From NCBI GenBank assembly GCA_024694125.1, contig JAILKE010000036.1, positions 1-64,000 on the forward strand: a stretch of DNA of 64,000 bases. The letters run 5' to 3'. The notes beneath the pieces are model-generated. The model was not told the origin of the DNA. It was given only the letters and a program-made list of their open reading frames with translations, and searched no databases. Every line of letters begins with the position of its first letter. Positions within the stretch are counted from its first letter, which is position 1. Both the position numbers and the translations under genes were made by a program. Below, piece after piece: positions 20,334 through 31,030 of the stretch. The DNA is from Bacteroidales bacterium. GTDB lineage: Bacteria; Bacteroidota; Bacteroidia; Bacteroidales; UBA3663.

Positions 20334-23300
20334 ATGAGGAAATTACTATCCCTCATCGTCCTGTCCGTGATGGGCTTGACGATGCTTATGGCACAGGTCA
20401 AACAAGTGACCGGTACCGTCATCTCTAATGAGGATGGAGAACCCGTAATCGGAGCCTCTGTATTGGTCAAGGGTACCCAGTTGGGTGTCACGACCGATAT
20501 AGACGGTAACTTCGTACTGTCCAATCTCCCCTCGGATGCCAAGACATTGGTAATCTCATACCTAGGTATGAAGACTCAGGAAGTACCCGTCAAGAGTGTG
20601 GTCAAGGTGACCCTGGAGAGCGCCATGGAGGTGCTCAGCGACGTTGTCGTGACGGGTATGGCCAAGGTGGACAAGCGCCTCTTCACCGGTGCAGCTACCA
20701 AACTGAGCAGTGAGGATATGAAGATAGCCGGTGTGGCCGATGTCTCACGTTCACTGGAAGGTCGTGCAGCTGGTGTATCAGTACAGAATGTGTCTGGTAC
20801 ATTCGGTACTGCGCCCAAGATCCGCGTGCGTGGTGCAACATCTATCTACGGTTCGTCCAAGCCTCTGTGGGTCGTCGATGGCGTCATCATGGAGGATGTG
20901 ACCGAAGTCAGCGCTGACCAGTTGTCGTCCGGTGATGCCAACACCCTGATTTCGTCAGCCATAGCAGGACTCAACTCGGACGATATTGAGTCGTTCGACA
21001 TCCTGAAGGATGGTTCCGCTACCTCTATATATGGTGCGCGCGCCATGGCAGGTGTGATTGTCATCACTACCAAGAAGGGTAAGGCCGGTCAGTCGCACAT
21101 CACCTATACCGGCGAGTACTCTATGCGCCTCAAGCCAAGCTACCGCACGTTCAACATCATGAACTCGCAGGACCAGATGGCCATCTATCAGGAGATGCAG
21201 CAGAAGGGTTACCTCAATTATGCCGAGATCTCCAATGCCGCATCCAGTGGTGTGTATGGCAAGATGTATCAGCTCATCACCGAGTATGATGCAACTTCAG
21301 GTCAGTTCGGTCTGCCCAATACTGCCGAAGCCAAGGCCAACTACCTGCGTGAAGCCGAGTACCGCAACACGGACTGGTTCGACGAGCTCTTCAGCAACGC
21401 CATCCAGCACAATCACTCGGTGAGCATCTCGACCGGTACGGAGAAGTCGCAGACCTACGCCTCTATCTCGGCCTTGTTCGACCCAGGTTGGACCAAGCAG
21501 AGCGAAGTGAAGCGTTATACTGCCAACCTGAACAATACGTACAAGATTAACAAGAAGTTGACCTTCAATATGATAGCCAATATGAGCTATCGTCAGCAGA
21601 AGGCCCCTGGTACACTGTCCAGCGAGACTGATGTCGTGACAGGCAAGGTTCACCGTTCGTTCGATATCAACCCATATTCGTACGCCCTCAATACATCGCG
21701 TGCACTGGATCCCCATACCTACTATACACGTAACTATGCACCATTCAACATCCTGCACGAGTTGGACAACAACTACATCGACCTCGATGTGTTCGATACC
21801 CGTGTACAGGGCGAGTTGAAGTACAAGCCTATCCTCAATGCCGAAATTTCGGTATTGGGCGCATACAAGTACAATGGCTCTACCCAGGCGCACCACATCC
21901 TGGATGGTTCGAACCAGGCACAGGCATACCGTGCTATGAATACTCCAGTCATCCGTGATAGCAACCCATTCCTTTATTCAGATCCTGATAATCCGTATGC
22001 ACTGCCTGTTTCTATTCTCCCTTATGGCGGTATCTACGAGAAAACTGCTAACAAGATGAACTCTTGGGACTTCCGTGCCACAGCATCGTACAACAATGAA
22101 TATGACGAACAGCACATCGTCAACTTCTATGGCGGTATGGAGGTGAACAGCATTGACCGTACTAAGGACTGGTTCCGAGGATGGGGTCGCCAGTCTGAAT
22201 ATGGAGATAAGGCAAAATATGATTATAGAGTCTTCAAAAAGGGTGAAGAGAATAATTCCGAATATTTTACTCTCGATAATACACACCAGCGTCGTGTTGC
22301 GTACTTCGGTACAGCTACCTACTCATGGAAGAGCCGCTACACCCTCAATGGTACCTGGCGATACGAGGGCTCTAACCGTCTCGGCAAGTCCCGTTCTGCC
22401 CGCTGGTTGCCTACATGGAATGTATCGACCGCATGGAATGCCCACGAGGAAGAGTGGTTCAAGGACCTGTGTGGTGACGTGCTTACGCACGCAACCGTCA
22501 AGGGGTCATACTCTCTGACTGCTGAAAGTGGCCCAGAGTGGGTTACTAATTCAATGCATATCATTCAAAGTAAGAATCCATGGCGTCCATTTACTTCTGT
22601 GGGTGAGAATGGCTTGAGCGAAAAGTATCCTGTCAATGAAGACTTGACCTACGAGAAGAAACACGAGTTGAACTTTGGAGTTGCTATGGGCTTCCTGGAC
22701 AACCGTATCAATGTCGAGTTTGACTGGTACAAGCGTGACAATTATGACCTGATAGGCATATCCAATACTGAGTTGATCGGTCAACAATATGGTAATGTAG
22801 CTACGATGAAGTCCAACGGTGTCGAGCTGAGCATCTCTACTACCAACATCAAGAAGAAGGATTTCTCATGGACTACCAGTTTCGTTTATTCGCACACCCA
22901 CAATGAGGTGACCGAACTTGATAACAATCAGCGAGTCATCGACCTCGTCTCGGGCAGTGGTTTCGCCCTGGTAGGTTATCCAGTCCGCTCACTCTTCTCT
23001 ATCCCATTCAAGGGACTGAATGACGAGGGTCTGCCTACCTTCCTGGATCAGGATGGAAATATCTCGACCACAGGCATCAATTTCCAGGAGAGCAATTCTG
23101 ATAAATTGAAGTTCCTGGAGTATTCGGGAAGTGTAGATCCAACCGACGTAGGTTCATTGGGCAACGTATTCACCTACAAGAACTTCTCGCTCAATCTCTT
23201 CATCACCTACTCATTCGGCAACGTAGTTCGTCTGGACCCAGTTTTCAGCAACGAGTACAACGACCTCAACTCTATGCCTAAGGAGTTCGCCAACCGATGG

Positions 23301-23654
23301 GTGGTTCCGGGTGACGAGAAAGTTACCACTATTCCTGTCATCGCTTCACGTCGTCAGAACCAGAATGATTCTAGCCTGAGCTATGCTTACAATGCGTACA
23401 ACTATTCGACCGAGCGTATCGCCAAGGGTGACTTCATCCGTATGAAGGAGATATCGTTGGGCTACAACTTCCCTAAGTCAACATTGGAGAAGCTCCAGCT
23501 CAATACTCTGTCACTTAAGTTGCAGGCAACCAACCTCTTCCTGATCTATGCCGACAAGAAGCTCAATGGTCAGGATCCTGAGTTCTTCAATACTGGTGGT
23601 GTGGCTGTGCCTATGCCAAAGCAGTTCACCCTGACACTTAAGGTAGGAATCTAA
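20334..23654 (+). CDS. SusC/RagA family TonB-linked outer membrane protein
   Basis: VTGTVISNEDGEPVIGASVLVKGT, DVVVTGMAKVDKRLFTGAATKL, C-terminal barrel. Confidence 0.97.
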   Translation: MRKLLSLIVLSVMGLTMLMAQVKQVTGTVISNEDGEPVIGASVLVKGTQLGVTTDIDGNFVLSNLPSDAKTLVISYLGMKTQEVPVKSVVKVTLESAMEVLSDVVVTGMAKVDKRLFTGAATKLSSEDMKIAGVADVSRSLEGRAAGVSVQNVSGTFGTAPKIRVRGATSIYGSSKPLWVVDGVIMEDVTEVSADQLSSGDANTLISSAIAGLNSDDIESFDILKDGSATSIYGARAMAGVIVITTKKGKAGQSHITYTGEYSMRLKPSYRTFNIMNSQDQMAIYQEMQQKGYLNYAEISNAASSGVYGKMYQLITEYDATSGQFGLPNTAEAKANYLREAEYRNTDWFDELFSNAIQHNHSVSISTGTEKSQTYASISALFDPGWTKQSEVKRYTANLNNTYKINKKLTFNMIANMSYRQQKAPGTLSSETDVVTGKVHRSFDINPYSYALNTSRALDPHTYYTRNYAPFNILHELDNNYIDLDVFDTRVQGELKYKPILNAEISVLGAYKYNGSTQAHHILDGSNQAQAYRAMNTPVIRDSNPFLYSDPDNPYALPVSILPYGGIYEKTANKMNSWDFRATASYNNEYDEQHIVNFYGGMEVNSIDRTKDWFRGWGRQSEYGDKAKYDYRVFKKGEENNSEYFTLDNTHQRRVAYFGTATYSWKSRYTLNGTWRYEGSNRLGKSRSARWLPTWNVSTAWNAHEEEWFKDLCGDVLTHATVKGSYSLTAESGPEWVTNSMHIIQSKNPWRPFTSVGENGLSEKYPVNEDLTYEKKHELNFGVAMGFLDNRINVEFDWYKRDNYDLIGISNTELIGQQYGNVATMKSNGVELSISTTNIKKKDFSWTTSFVYSHTHNEVTELDNNQRVIDLVSGSGFALVGYPVRSLFSIPFKGLNDEGLPTFLDQDGNISTTGINFQESNSDKLKFLEYSGSVDPTDVGSLGNVFTYKNFSLNLFITYSFGNVVRLDPVFSNEYNDLNSMPKEFANRWVVPGDEKVTTIPVIASRRQNQNDSSLSYAYNAYNYSTERIAKGDFIRMKEISLGYNFPKSTLEKLQLNTLSLKLQATNLFLIYADKKLNGQDPEFFNTGGVAVPMPKQFTLTLKVGI

Positions 23655-23670
23655 AAATCGACTTACAGTA

Positions 23671-25344
23671 ATGAAACAATCTATTATATTTAAAACAGCA
23701 CTCGTTGCCCTGTCGGCCGTCACCATGACTGCCTGCAACGACTTCCTCGATACGATGCCTGATAATCGTACCGAACTGGATACTAAGGAGAAAATCCAAA
23801 AGTTGCTTGTGTCTGCCTATCCTACGATTGATCCAATCAGCATCGGAGAGTTCATGTCCGACAATGTGGATGATATGGGCCCCAAGAATCCTAATTATAA
23901 TCGTCTCTTGCAACAATTGTTTCGTTGGCAGGATGTGACGGAAGATTATTTCTGCTGTCCAGATGAGTTTTGGACTAATCTCAATATGTGTGTGGAGACT
24001 GCCAATACTGCATTGGAAGCAATCGAAAAGAGTGATGATCCATCACTCCTCACTGCTGAACGGGCCGAGGCACTTCTCTGTCGTGCGTATGCAGACTTCT
24101 TGTTGGTCAACTATTTTGCTCTTCATTATAATCCTAATGATCCAGAACGCTTGGGTATCACTTGCGTTAAGGAGCCGATGACGACTATTGAAGTACATTA
24201 CGAGCGTGAGACGGTACTTGAGAACTATGCGAGCATACAGGCTGACCTGGAGGAGGCTCTCCCCTTGGTCCGTGATGATTATTACGTCGTGCCCAAGTAT
24301 CATTTTACCAAGATGGCTGCTAATGCCTTTGCATGTCAGTTCTATCTCTTTTCTGAGCAGTGGGACAAGGCAAAGCTTTATGCCGATTACGTGTTGGGAT
24401 CTAATCCTTCCAGCATGATCCGAAACTGGAAACAGTTGGGCAGCATGGATCAGGATTTCGATGCACGTTCACAGTATTATGTCAATGCCGACCTTAATAA
24501 CAATATCATGTTGTTGACTTCCGCCAGTCTGGCAGGACGCTTGTTCGGCCCAACTTACCTAGGCAAAAGATATGCCCATAATGCTTACATCGGCACCAAC
24601 GAGACTGTAGCTGCTCTTGCAGCTCTTTGGAAAGGCGACAAGGAGAATTTCTTTTTTCCTATCAGCAGATATTCAGGCACAAATTTGGATACATGGATAA
24701 TGGAGTCATTGCCTGACATGTTCGAATATACGGATCCAGTGGCAGGTATCGGTATTCCCCATACGGTTTATGCTGCATTCTCGGGAGATGAAGTATTGCT
24801 CAATCGTGCTGAAGCCAAAATCATGTTAGGTCAATATGATGCCGCAGCTGAGGATATGAATGTGTGGTTGGGCAACGTAGCCGACTCGATTGTAATCAGA
24901 GGATTGTATTTTACTCCCCAAGATATGAAGCAATTCATGGATTCTATTAAGTATAGTTACGATGATTCTCTCCATCTCTCATCAACGATCAAGAAGCACC
25001 TCCATCCGCTTTTCTCCATCGATGCTGAAGGTTCCATTCAGGAGAGTATGTTGCAGCTTCTCCTCGCAATGCGCCGCTATGAGACTCTTCACATGGGTAA
25101 GAGGTGGTTGGACATCAAGCGTTATGGCATCGTCATTCCACGTCGTGTAATGAATGCTTCCGGCAAACCAGAGAAGGTTATTGATTGGTTGACGGTCGAT
25201 GACCCACGTCGAGCAGTCCAGATTCCTCAGAATTCAATCTCTGCAGGATATGAGGCTAACCCTCGAGTCATCAGTGGTTCAGATTCTGAATCTTGTGAAG
25301 GGTTGAAAGAAGTGAGCTTCGAATCTTTCCTTAAAAATAATTAA
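23671..25344 (+). CDS. SusD/RagB family nutrient-binding outer membrane lipoprotein
   Basis: TAC lipobox, DFLDTMPDNRTEL, NRAEAKIMLGQYDAAAEDMN; follows SusC. Confidence 0.95.
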   Translation: MKQSIIFKTALVALSAVTMTACNDFLDTMPDNRTELDTKEKIQKLLVSAYPTIDPISIGEFMSDNVDDMGPKNPNYNRLLQQLFRWQDVTEDYFCCPDEFWTNLNMCVETANTALEAIEKSDDPSLLTAERAEALLCRAYADFLLVNYFALHYNPNDPERLGITCVKEPMTTIEVHYERETVLENYASIQADLEEALPLVRDDYYVVPKYHFTKMAANAFACQFYLFSEQWDKAKLYADYVLGSNPSSMIRNWKQLGSMDQDFDARSQYYVNADLNNNIMLLTSASLAGRLFGPTYLGKRYAHNAYIGTNETVAALAALWKGDKENFFFPISRYSGTNLDTWIMESLPDMFEYTDPVAGIGIPHTVYAAFSGDEVLLNRAEAKIMLGQYDAAAEDMNVWLGNVADSIVIRGLYFTPQDMKQFMDSIKYSYDDSLHLSSTIKKHLHPLFSIDAEGSIQESMLQLLLAMRRYETLHMGKRWLDIKRYGIVIPRRVMNASGKPEKVIDWLTVDDPRRAVQIPQNSISAGYEANPRVISGSDSESCEGLKEVSFESFLKNN

Positions 25345-25355
25345 TTCTGTAAGTT

Positions 25356-26285
25356 ATGAAACACTATATTATTTCGACTTTGTCACTGCTGGCATTATTC
25401 TCTTTCTCAGCCTGCGATGACGACAATGCTATACAAAGTGAGTCGATCATAACGGTTGACGGATATACACAGAACGCTTTCGATAAGTGGCTTGAAAAGA
25501 ATTATGTACTCCCATATAATATTGAATTCAAGTATCGATATGAGGAAATCGAGGCGGACTACAATCATTACACAGTCCCAGCGGGTTTGTATAGCTCTAT
25601 CAAGATGGCTAATCTCATCAAGTATCTCTGCATTGAGACCTACAATGAGGTGGCTAATGTCGAGTTCACCCGAAGCTACTTCCCGAAGGAATTCTTCATG
25701 ATAGGTGAGTTCGAGTATCAGAACAATGGTACAATGGTGCTCGGTACAGCAGAGGGAGGTCGTAAAATCATCATGGCTGGTCTGAATAACCTTGATTATA
25801 TAATGGAATCTGGAATGGATGATTTGAATGAGTATTACATCAAAACCATTCATCATGAGTTCACTCATATTATGAATCAAGTCGTCAGTTATCCTACTGA
25901 TTTCCAAAATATAAATGGTGATAGATTCGTAAACGATTCATGGAATAACCCTCCATATAAATCTGATTATCTGAAGAGAGGATTCATTACAAGTTATGCA
26001 CAGAAGGAACATCGTGAGGATTTCGCCGAGATGTTGTCTGTATATGTGACTCACGACTCCGTTTGGTGGGAGAAACAGATGGTCGAGGCTGACGAAAAGT
26101 ATGCAGATAATTCAAAGGTCAAGGACATGACCGGTCGCGAGTTGATAGAAATGAAACTCAAGATTGTCCGCGAATATCTGCTCGAATCATTTAACATCGA
26201 CATCGATGACATACGTAGGTCTGTCATGCGCCGTCAGGAGGATGTCGAGAATGGTCTGGTGAATCTGACCAATATTGATTTGTAA
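25356..26285 (+). CDS. SusC/D-associated zinc metallohydrolase lipoprotein (HExxH)
   Basis: SAC lipobox; HHEFTHIMNQ and downstream HREDFAEMLSVYV; operon position matches the substrate import-associated zinc metallohydrolase lipoprotein family. Confidence 0.85.
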   Translation: MKHYIISTLSLLALFSFSACDDDNAIQSESIITVDGYTQNAFDKWLEKNYVLPYNIEFKYRYEEIEADYNHYTVPAGLYSSIKMANLIKYLCIETYNEVANVEFTRSYFPKEFFMIGEFEYQNNGTMVLGTAEGGRKIIMAGLNNLDYIMESGMDDLNEYYIKTIHHEFTHIMNQVVSYPTDFQNINGDRFVNDSWNNPPYKSDYLKRGFITSYAQKEHREDFAEMLSVYVTHDSVWWEKQMVEADEKYADNSKVKDMTGRELIEMKLKIVREYLLESFNIDIDDIRRSVMRRQEDVENGLVNLTNIDL

Positions 26286-26305
26286 TTCTAATTTGCTTAA
26301 TCGTA

Positions 26306-27646
26306 ATGAAAAAGATTAAAATATTTACAGGCTTAAGCCTCTTGACTTTTGCTTTGGCATTCTCCTCTTGTCTGAAGGATCAAGAGGATCTCTTTGAAGA
26401 GTCTGCCACCAAGCGTCTCACCACTTATTTGAGTGATGTCCAGTCAACGTTGATTGGAGCCGAGTATGGGTGGAAATTAAGCTATTTCCCTGACAGAGAA
26501 CAGTCGTACGGCGGTTACAACTATACCCTCCGTTTCTCTACTGACAATGTCACTGCGCAATGGGAGTTGTCTGATGAATCTTCGGAGTCTGTTACCTCAA
26601 CCTATAAACTATGTAATGAAGATGGCCCATGTATCCTGTTCGATACATACAATGATTTTCTTCATTACTTCGCAACTCCAAGTGGCGATTCTGGCCCTGG
26701 CGGCTATGAGGCTTATGATGGCGACTTCATGTTCATCGTCATGGGTATAGAGGATGACGGCAAAACGATTCGCCTGAAGGGTGCACGTTCTGGCAATGAG
26801 ATGTATCTATACAAACTCGAGGAGCCAGCATCTTCCTATTTGGATAAACTTGCAAATGTGGAAGATACTATGATTTTCAGAAAGTTCAATTATTCTAAAG
26901 TTTTGCCAGTGCAGCATATCGTATTGCCTGATACTGCTTTCGACTACATTGATACGGTAACTGTTAAAATCAATGTTACTGACTATCGAGTGTTTGATTT
27001 CTCATATTCTAAGATGGAGGTGGTCGAGAACCGTTTCGAAGCTGTAGAATATGAAGCTATGGCATCGGGAATATATGATTTGGATGGAATTCATTTCTAT
27101 CAGCCTGTCGAAATCATGGGTGATACATTCGAAGGTTTTAATCCCGTCTGCAATGCTGATAGTACATACTCAGTCTTCGGCTCTGATGTAGTGTGGAATT
27201 TCATTCGATTGACTCCATACGAAGAACTTATAGATGGTGAGTGGTATTTAAGCTATAAAAACTTGAGTCCTTCGCTCCAGGCAGATTGGACAATTGCGAA
27301 AAATGAATTCAATAACACTTTCAATTCTCTCAGTATAGATAATTGCATTATGTCAGCAAATGAATTTGATGTTGTTTTTAGCGGTTATCTTACCAGATAT
27401 TCTATGGAAATAACTAAAATTGCAGACAATGAAGTCGCCCTTGAGATTACGGGTATCGATCCAGAGGATGTAAATGCCGAATTTATTGAAGGTTATTGTT
27501 CGCATTATCGTTTGCTTACGAATCCAGGTAATGGTACTTACAAGATGAAAGCCTTGAATAAACGACAATCTGAAATGTTGTTGGTGAACCAAAAGGATCC
27601 ATCTATTTACTATATTATTTCCAGAAAACAGGTAAATGCTTTTTAA
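26306..27646 (+). CDS. DUF4302-like lipoprotein
   Basis: SSC lipobox; GWKLSYFPD...GGYNYTLRFS pattern; operon context. Confidence 0.75.
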   Translation: MKKIKIFTGLSLLTFALAFSSCLKDQEDLFEESATKRLTTYLSDVQSTLIGAEYGWKLSYFPDREQSYGGYNYTLRFSTDNVTAQWELSDESSESVTSTYKLCNEDGPCILFDTYNDFLHYFATPSGDSGPGGYEAYDGDFMFIVMGIEDDGKTIRLKGARSGNEMYLYKLEEPASSYLDKLANVEDTMIFRKFNYSKVLPVQHIVLPDTAFDYIDTVTVKINVTDYRVFDFSYSKMEVVENRFEAVEYEAMASGIYDLDGIHFYQPVEIMGDTFEGFNPVCNADSTYSVFGSDVVWNFIRLTPYEELIDGEWYLSYKNLSPSLQADWTIAKNEFNNTFNSLSIDNCIMSANEFDVVFSGYLTRYSMEITKIADNEVALEITGIDPEDVNAEFIEGYCSHYRLLTNPGNGTYKMKALNKRQSEMLLVNQKDPSIYYIISRKQVNAF

Positions 27647-27664
27647 ATCTAAGGACGAGTTGTT

Positions 27665-28840
27665 ATGAAAAAGTTTTTTAGTCTTCTCGCATCTTCTGTC
27701 ATTATCGCTGCAGGCTTCACCGCCTGCGGCGAGGATGATGCAACATATACGCCTGTCACCAGTAATATCAAGATTACTTCGACAGCTATTGACTTCACGG
27801 CACTGGGTGGCGAGGGTTACATCACCTATACCTCCTCATCTGCCATAACCTACGACTGCGATGCTGAATGGGTCAGTGTATCCGAGGCTGAGCAGGGTAA
27901 GTTGACCCTCACTGTCGCCAAGAACTACGAGCTGGATGGCCGTGTGGCTATCGTTACTTTGTCCGACAAGCAGGGCGACACGGAGGTTTCTGTCATTCAG
28001 CAGGGTGTAACACAGGATTACTCGATCGAAGTGACTTCGGGTGGCGAGGCTGCGCTCTTCTACACAGACGAGGGTAATTTCCCTGCTATCAACATCCCAA
28101 GTGACTCTGCTGGTACATTCGCATTCGGTATCGAGGCTCCCATGGCAGTGGAGTTCGCCTACGATGCAGACTGGTTGTCTGTCTCTGCCAGCGATGACTC
28201 TATCTATGTTACCGTCACTGACAATGAGACGGGCCACATCCGCCAGACTCAGATCGCCTATGAGTGCGGAGCCAAGCGTGATGCTATCGTTCTGACTCAG
28301 AGCGAACCATCTGACCTGTACGGCCTCGGTATCATGACTTATAAGTATGTTGAGGGTGATAAAGTCAAGGATTCTGTTCAGTATGTGTATATAACTGCCA
28401 AGGGTATAGCTATCCTCGATTGTGATGGTTTAGACCCTAATGGCGGTTCATGGTTATTGCCTGCTACTATCAACGAGGGTACGGCTGACTTCACCTTCTC
28501 TTGCCCTGGTTATGTAGGTGACTATGGTGGAGTATTCGATATCTATGCTCTCGCTGTCAACTCCAAATTGAATCCAGTTTTGACCAGCTCATCGGACGTT
28601 CGCAGTGCTATCTACGATGCGGAAAATGGTTGCAGTACCATACCTGTGTCTTTCGGTTCTGGCTATCTCGGATTCGCGCTCGGTGCATTTACTCAGAACA
28701 AGCCTGTAAATGAAAATAACTATCAGGGTCCCGCCCAGATCAGCCTTCTCCCTTGCATCTATCGACTTGATCCATCTTCAGAGGCTGCCCCTGCACGCGT
28801 CCTCGAAGCCGCCAAGGCTTTTGAGGCCATCCTGAAGTAA
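27665..28840 (+). CDS. lipoprotein with BACON-like domains
   Basis: TAC lipobox; repeated W-x-S-V-S...R.A.V.L....TEVSVIQQG pattern. Confidence 0.75.
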   Translation: MKKFFSLLASSVIIAAGFTACGEDDATYTPVTSNIKITSTAIDFTALGGEGYITYTSSSAITYDCDAEWVSVSEAEQGKLTLTVAKNYELDGRVAIVTLSDKQGDTEVSVIQQGVTQDYSIEVTSGGEAALFYTDEGNFPAINIPSDSAGTFAFGIEAPMAVEFAYDADWLSVSASDDSIYVTVTDNETGHIRQTQIAYECGAKRDAIVLTQSEPSDLYGLGIMTYKYVEGDKVKDSVQYVYITAKGIAILDCDGLDPNGGSWLLPATINEGTADFTFSCPGYVGDYGGVFDIYALAVNSKLNPVLTSSSDVRSAIYDAENGCSTIPVSFGSGYLGFALGAFTQNKPVNENNYQGPAQISLLPCIYRLDPSSEAAPARVLEAAKAFEAILK

Positions 28841-28889
28841 TCCTCCATTCAGACGATTTCAAGTAAAACCCCCCATCTATTATAATTTT

Positions 28890-28931
28890 CGGGAGTAACG
28901 TTTTGCCACGCAATCCGTTACTCCCGTTTGT
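28890..28931 (+). terminator. terminator of SusC/D locus 2
   Basis: Perfect 11-bp stem CGGGAGTAACG...CGTTACTCCCG then TTTGTTAT. Confidence 0.8.
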
Positions 28932-28933
28932 TA

Positions 28934-29027
28934 TATTCTCCATTAATCAAAATTGATTGAAATCAATCCAGTCAGTCGAGGAAATTCCTCCATAGATTGA
29001 AATCAATAGACATTAATCCAGTCAGTT
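28934..29027. repeat. CTCCATTAAT...ATTAATCCAGTCAGT repeat, 2 diverged copies
   Basis: Same family as 43998-44202. Confidence 0.8.
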
Positions 29028-29077
29028 GGTAGCTTGTGTAAGAGTGGAAGTGTCCGTACAAGATCAGGAAACAGCTA

Positions 29078-31009
29078 TCAGCGGCGAGAGACGCGCTGGA
29101 TTTCGTGCAGTTTCTTCAGCTCATTGCAGATGAGGGAGATGGTCTTGTTGTCGGCCGTGTCGAGAGTGATGTGGCCCGAGAAGATACCCTCGTTGCTCTT
29201 GATCTGAATGTCGGTGATGCTGGCGCTGCTGCAGTCGAAGATGACGCGTGTGATGGTGTTGATGGCGCCGCGTGCATCGATGCCCTGCAGGTCGATGGTG
29301 GTTGATTTCTCGACAGGGCGGAAGACATCGTTGACGGGTTTCTCCTTTTTCTTCTTCTTGAGATGGAGCATGCCGAGCAGTTTCTGCGTGGTCGAGGTGT
29401 GCTGCTGCTCCTTCTGCTTCTTGAGGGCGATGGCCATCTCGTTGGGGAAGTGCTTGTTGAGGTAGCTGCGCACGGCGCTGCGGGCCTTGGATGTAGTGAC
29501 GAACGATGCCCAACCCAGTTGGCAGGTCTCCTTGTCGGCAGTGATAATTTCCACCTGAACGCCCGATTCCAGTTTGGTGCTGAGCGGCATCAGTTCGTGG
29601 TTGATGCGGGCAGCCTCGGCACAGAGTCCGATGTGCGTATGCAAGTCGAAGGCGAAGTCGAGGGCGGTGGAGCCTTTCGGCATCTCGCGCAGGTCTCCTG
29701 CTGGAGTGAAGACATAAATCTCGGTGCTGAGTACGTTCAGCTTGATGGTGTCGAGGAAGTCGAGCGCGTTCGGGTTCGGATCGTCCAGGATGTTCTTGAT
29801 GCTCTTGACCCACTTGTCCAGGTCATTGTCAGCCTCGTTGACCTGTTTGCCGCGTTTGTATTTCCAATGGACAGCCAGACCGTGTTCGGCAATCTCGTCC
29901 ATACGCTCCGAACGGATCTGAATCTCAATCCAGTTGCCGTCCGGGCCCATCACAGTGACGTGGAGCGCTTCGTAGCCATTGGACTTGGGGTGGCTGATCC
30001 AGTCGCGTATGCGGTCAGGGTGCAGTTTATAGACCGATGTGATGGCGGTGTAGATGCGCCAGCAGTCGGTCTTCTCGTCCTCGTCATTCTGTGGCGTGAA
30101 GACGATGCGCGCGGCAAAGAGGTCATACACCTGTTCGAAGGGCACGTGCTTGGTGTGCATCTTGTTCCAGATGGAGTAGAGGCTCTTCATGCGGGCCTTG
30201 AAGGTGTACTTGATGCCCAATCCGTCGAGCAGGCCGATGATAGGGGCGGAGAAGGTGGCGAACAGACGGTCGCGGCTCTCCTCGCTGTCCTTGAGTTTCT
30301 GGCGCAGTTCCTCGTACTCCTCGGGGTGTTCGTACTTGAGACTGAGGTCCTCCAGTTCGCTCTTGATGCTGAACAGACCCAGTCGGTAGGCGAGAGGGGC
30401 GTAGAGGTAGAGCGTCTCGTTGGCAATGCGTTTCTGCTTGAATGGAGACAGGGCCGAGAGCGTGCGCATGTTGTGCAGTCGGTCAGCAATCTTGACGAGG
30501 ATGACGCGTATGTCCTCGCACATGGTGAGCAGCAGGTTGCGGAAGTTCTCCGCCTGTTCCTCGGGGTTCTTGATGCCACGGTGCGAGGCGTCGGAGGTCT
30601 CCTCGGTGACGAAGCGGAAGTTGCCGCCCGATATGCGGTTCAGTCCACGGATGAGTTTGCCGATTCGTTCGCCGAAGGTATCGTCAATCTCCTCGAACGT
30701 GATGTCGGTATTGGGCACAACGTCGTGCAGCAGGGCAGCGCAGATGGAGGTCGAACCCATGCCGATGTCGTGCGATACAATGCGCGCTACCGCCAGGAGA
30801 TGACATATCTGTGGGTCGCCCGACAAACGACGTTGGTTGCCGGTCGCCTTCTTGGCAAATTCAAATACACAGGTGATGAGCTCGGCCTTGTCGCCCTTGC
30901 GTGTATGGGCGTAGTCGTCGAGCAAGCCTTGAAATTCCTGTTGGATATACTGCTCCTCTTCGGGAGTGATGGGCTTTTCGGGTATGGGCGTCTGTGTCTT
31001 ATTCTTCAT
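29078..31009 (-). CDS. bifunctional (p)ppGpp synthetase/hydrolase (RelA/SpoT homologue)
   Basis: HD, synthetase and TGS domains recognisable: LLHDVVPNTDITFEEID, KIADRLHNMRT, VFTPAGDLREMPKGSTALDFAF. Confidence 0.96.
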   Translation of the reverse strand: MKNKTQTPIPEKPITPEEEQYIQQEFQGLLDDYAHTRKGDKAELITCVFEFAKKATGNQRRLSGDPQICHLLAVARIVSHDIGMGSTSICAALLHDVVPNTDITFEEIDDTFGERIGKLIRGLNRISGGNFRFVTEETSDASHRGIKNPEEQAENFRNLLLTMCEDIRVILVKIADRLHNMRTLSALSPFKQKRIANETLYLYAPLAYRLGLFSIKSELEDLSLKYEHPEEYEELRQKLKDSEESRDRLFATFSAPIIGLLDGLGIKYTFKARMKSLYSIWNKMHTKHVPFEQVYDLFAARIVFTPQNDEDEKTDCWRIYTAITSVYKLHPDRIRDWISHPKSNGYEALHVTVMGPDGNWIEIQIRSERMDEIAEHGLAVHWKYKRGKQVNEADNDLDKWVKSIKNILDDPNPNALDFLDTIKLNVLSTEIYVFTPAGDLREMPKGSTALDFAFDLHTHIGLCAEAARINHELMPLSTKLESGVQVEIITADKETCQLGWASFVTTSKARSAVRSYLNKHFPNEMAIALKKQKEQQHTSTTQKLLGMLHLKKKKKEKPVNDVFRPVEKSTTIDLQGIDARGAINTITRVIFDCSSASITDIQIKSNEGIFSGHITLDTADNKTISLICNELKKLHEIQRVSRR

Positions 31010-31030
31010 GGGAGGGGAAAGTTTTTAAAG

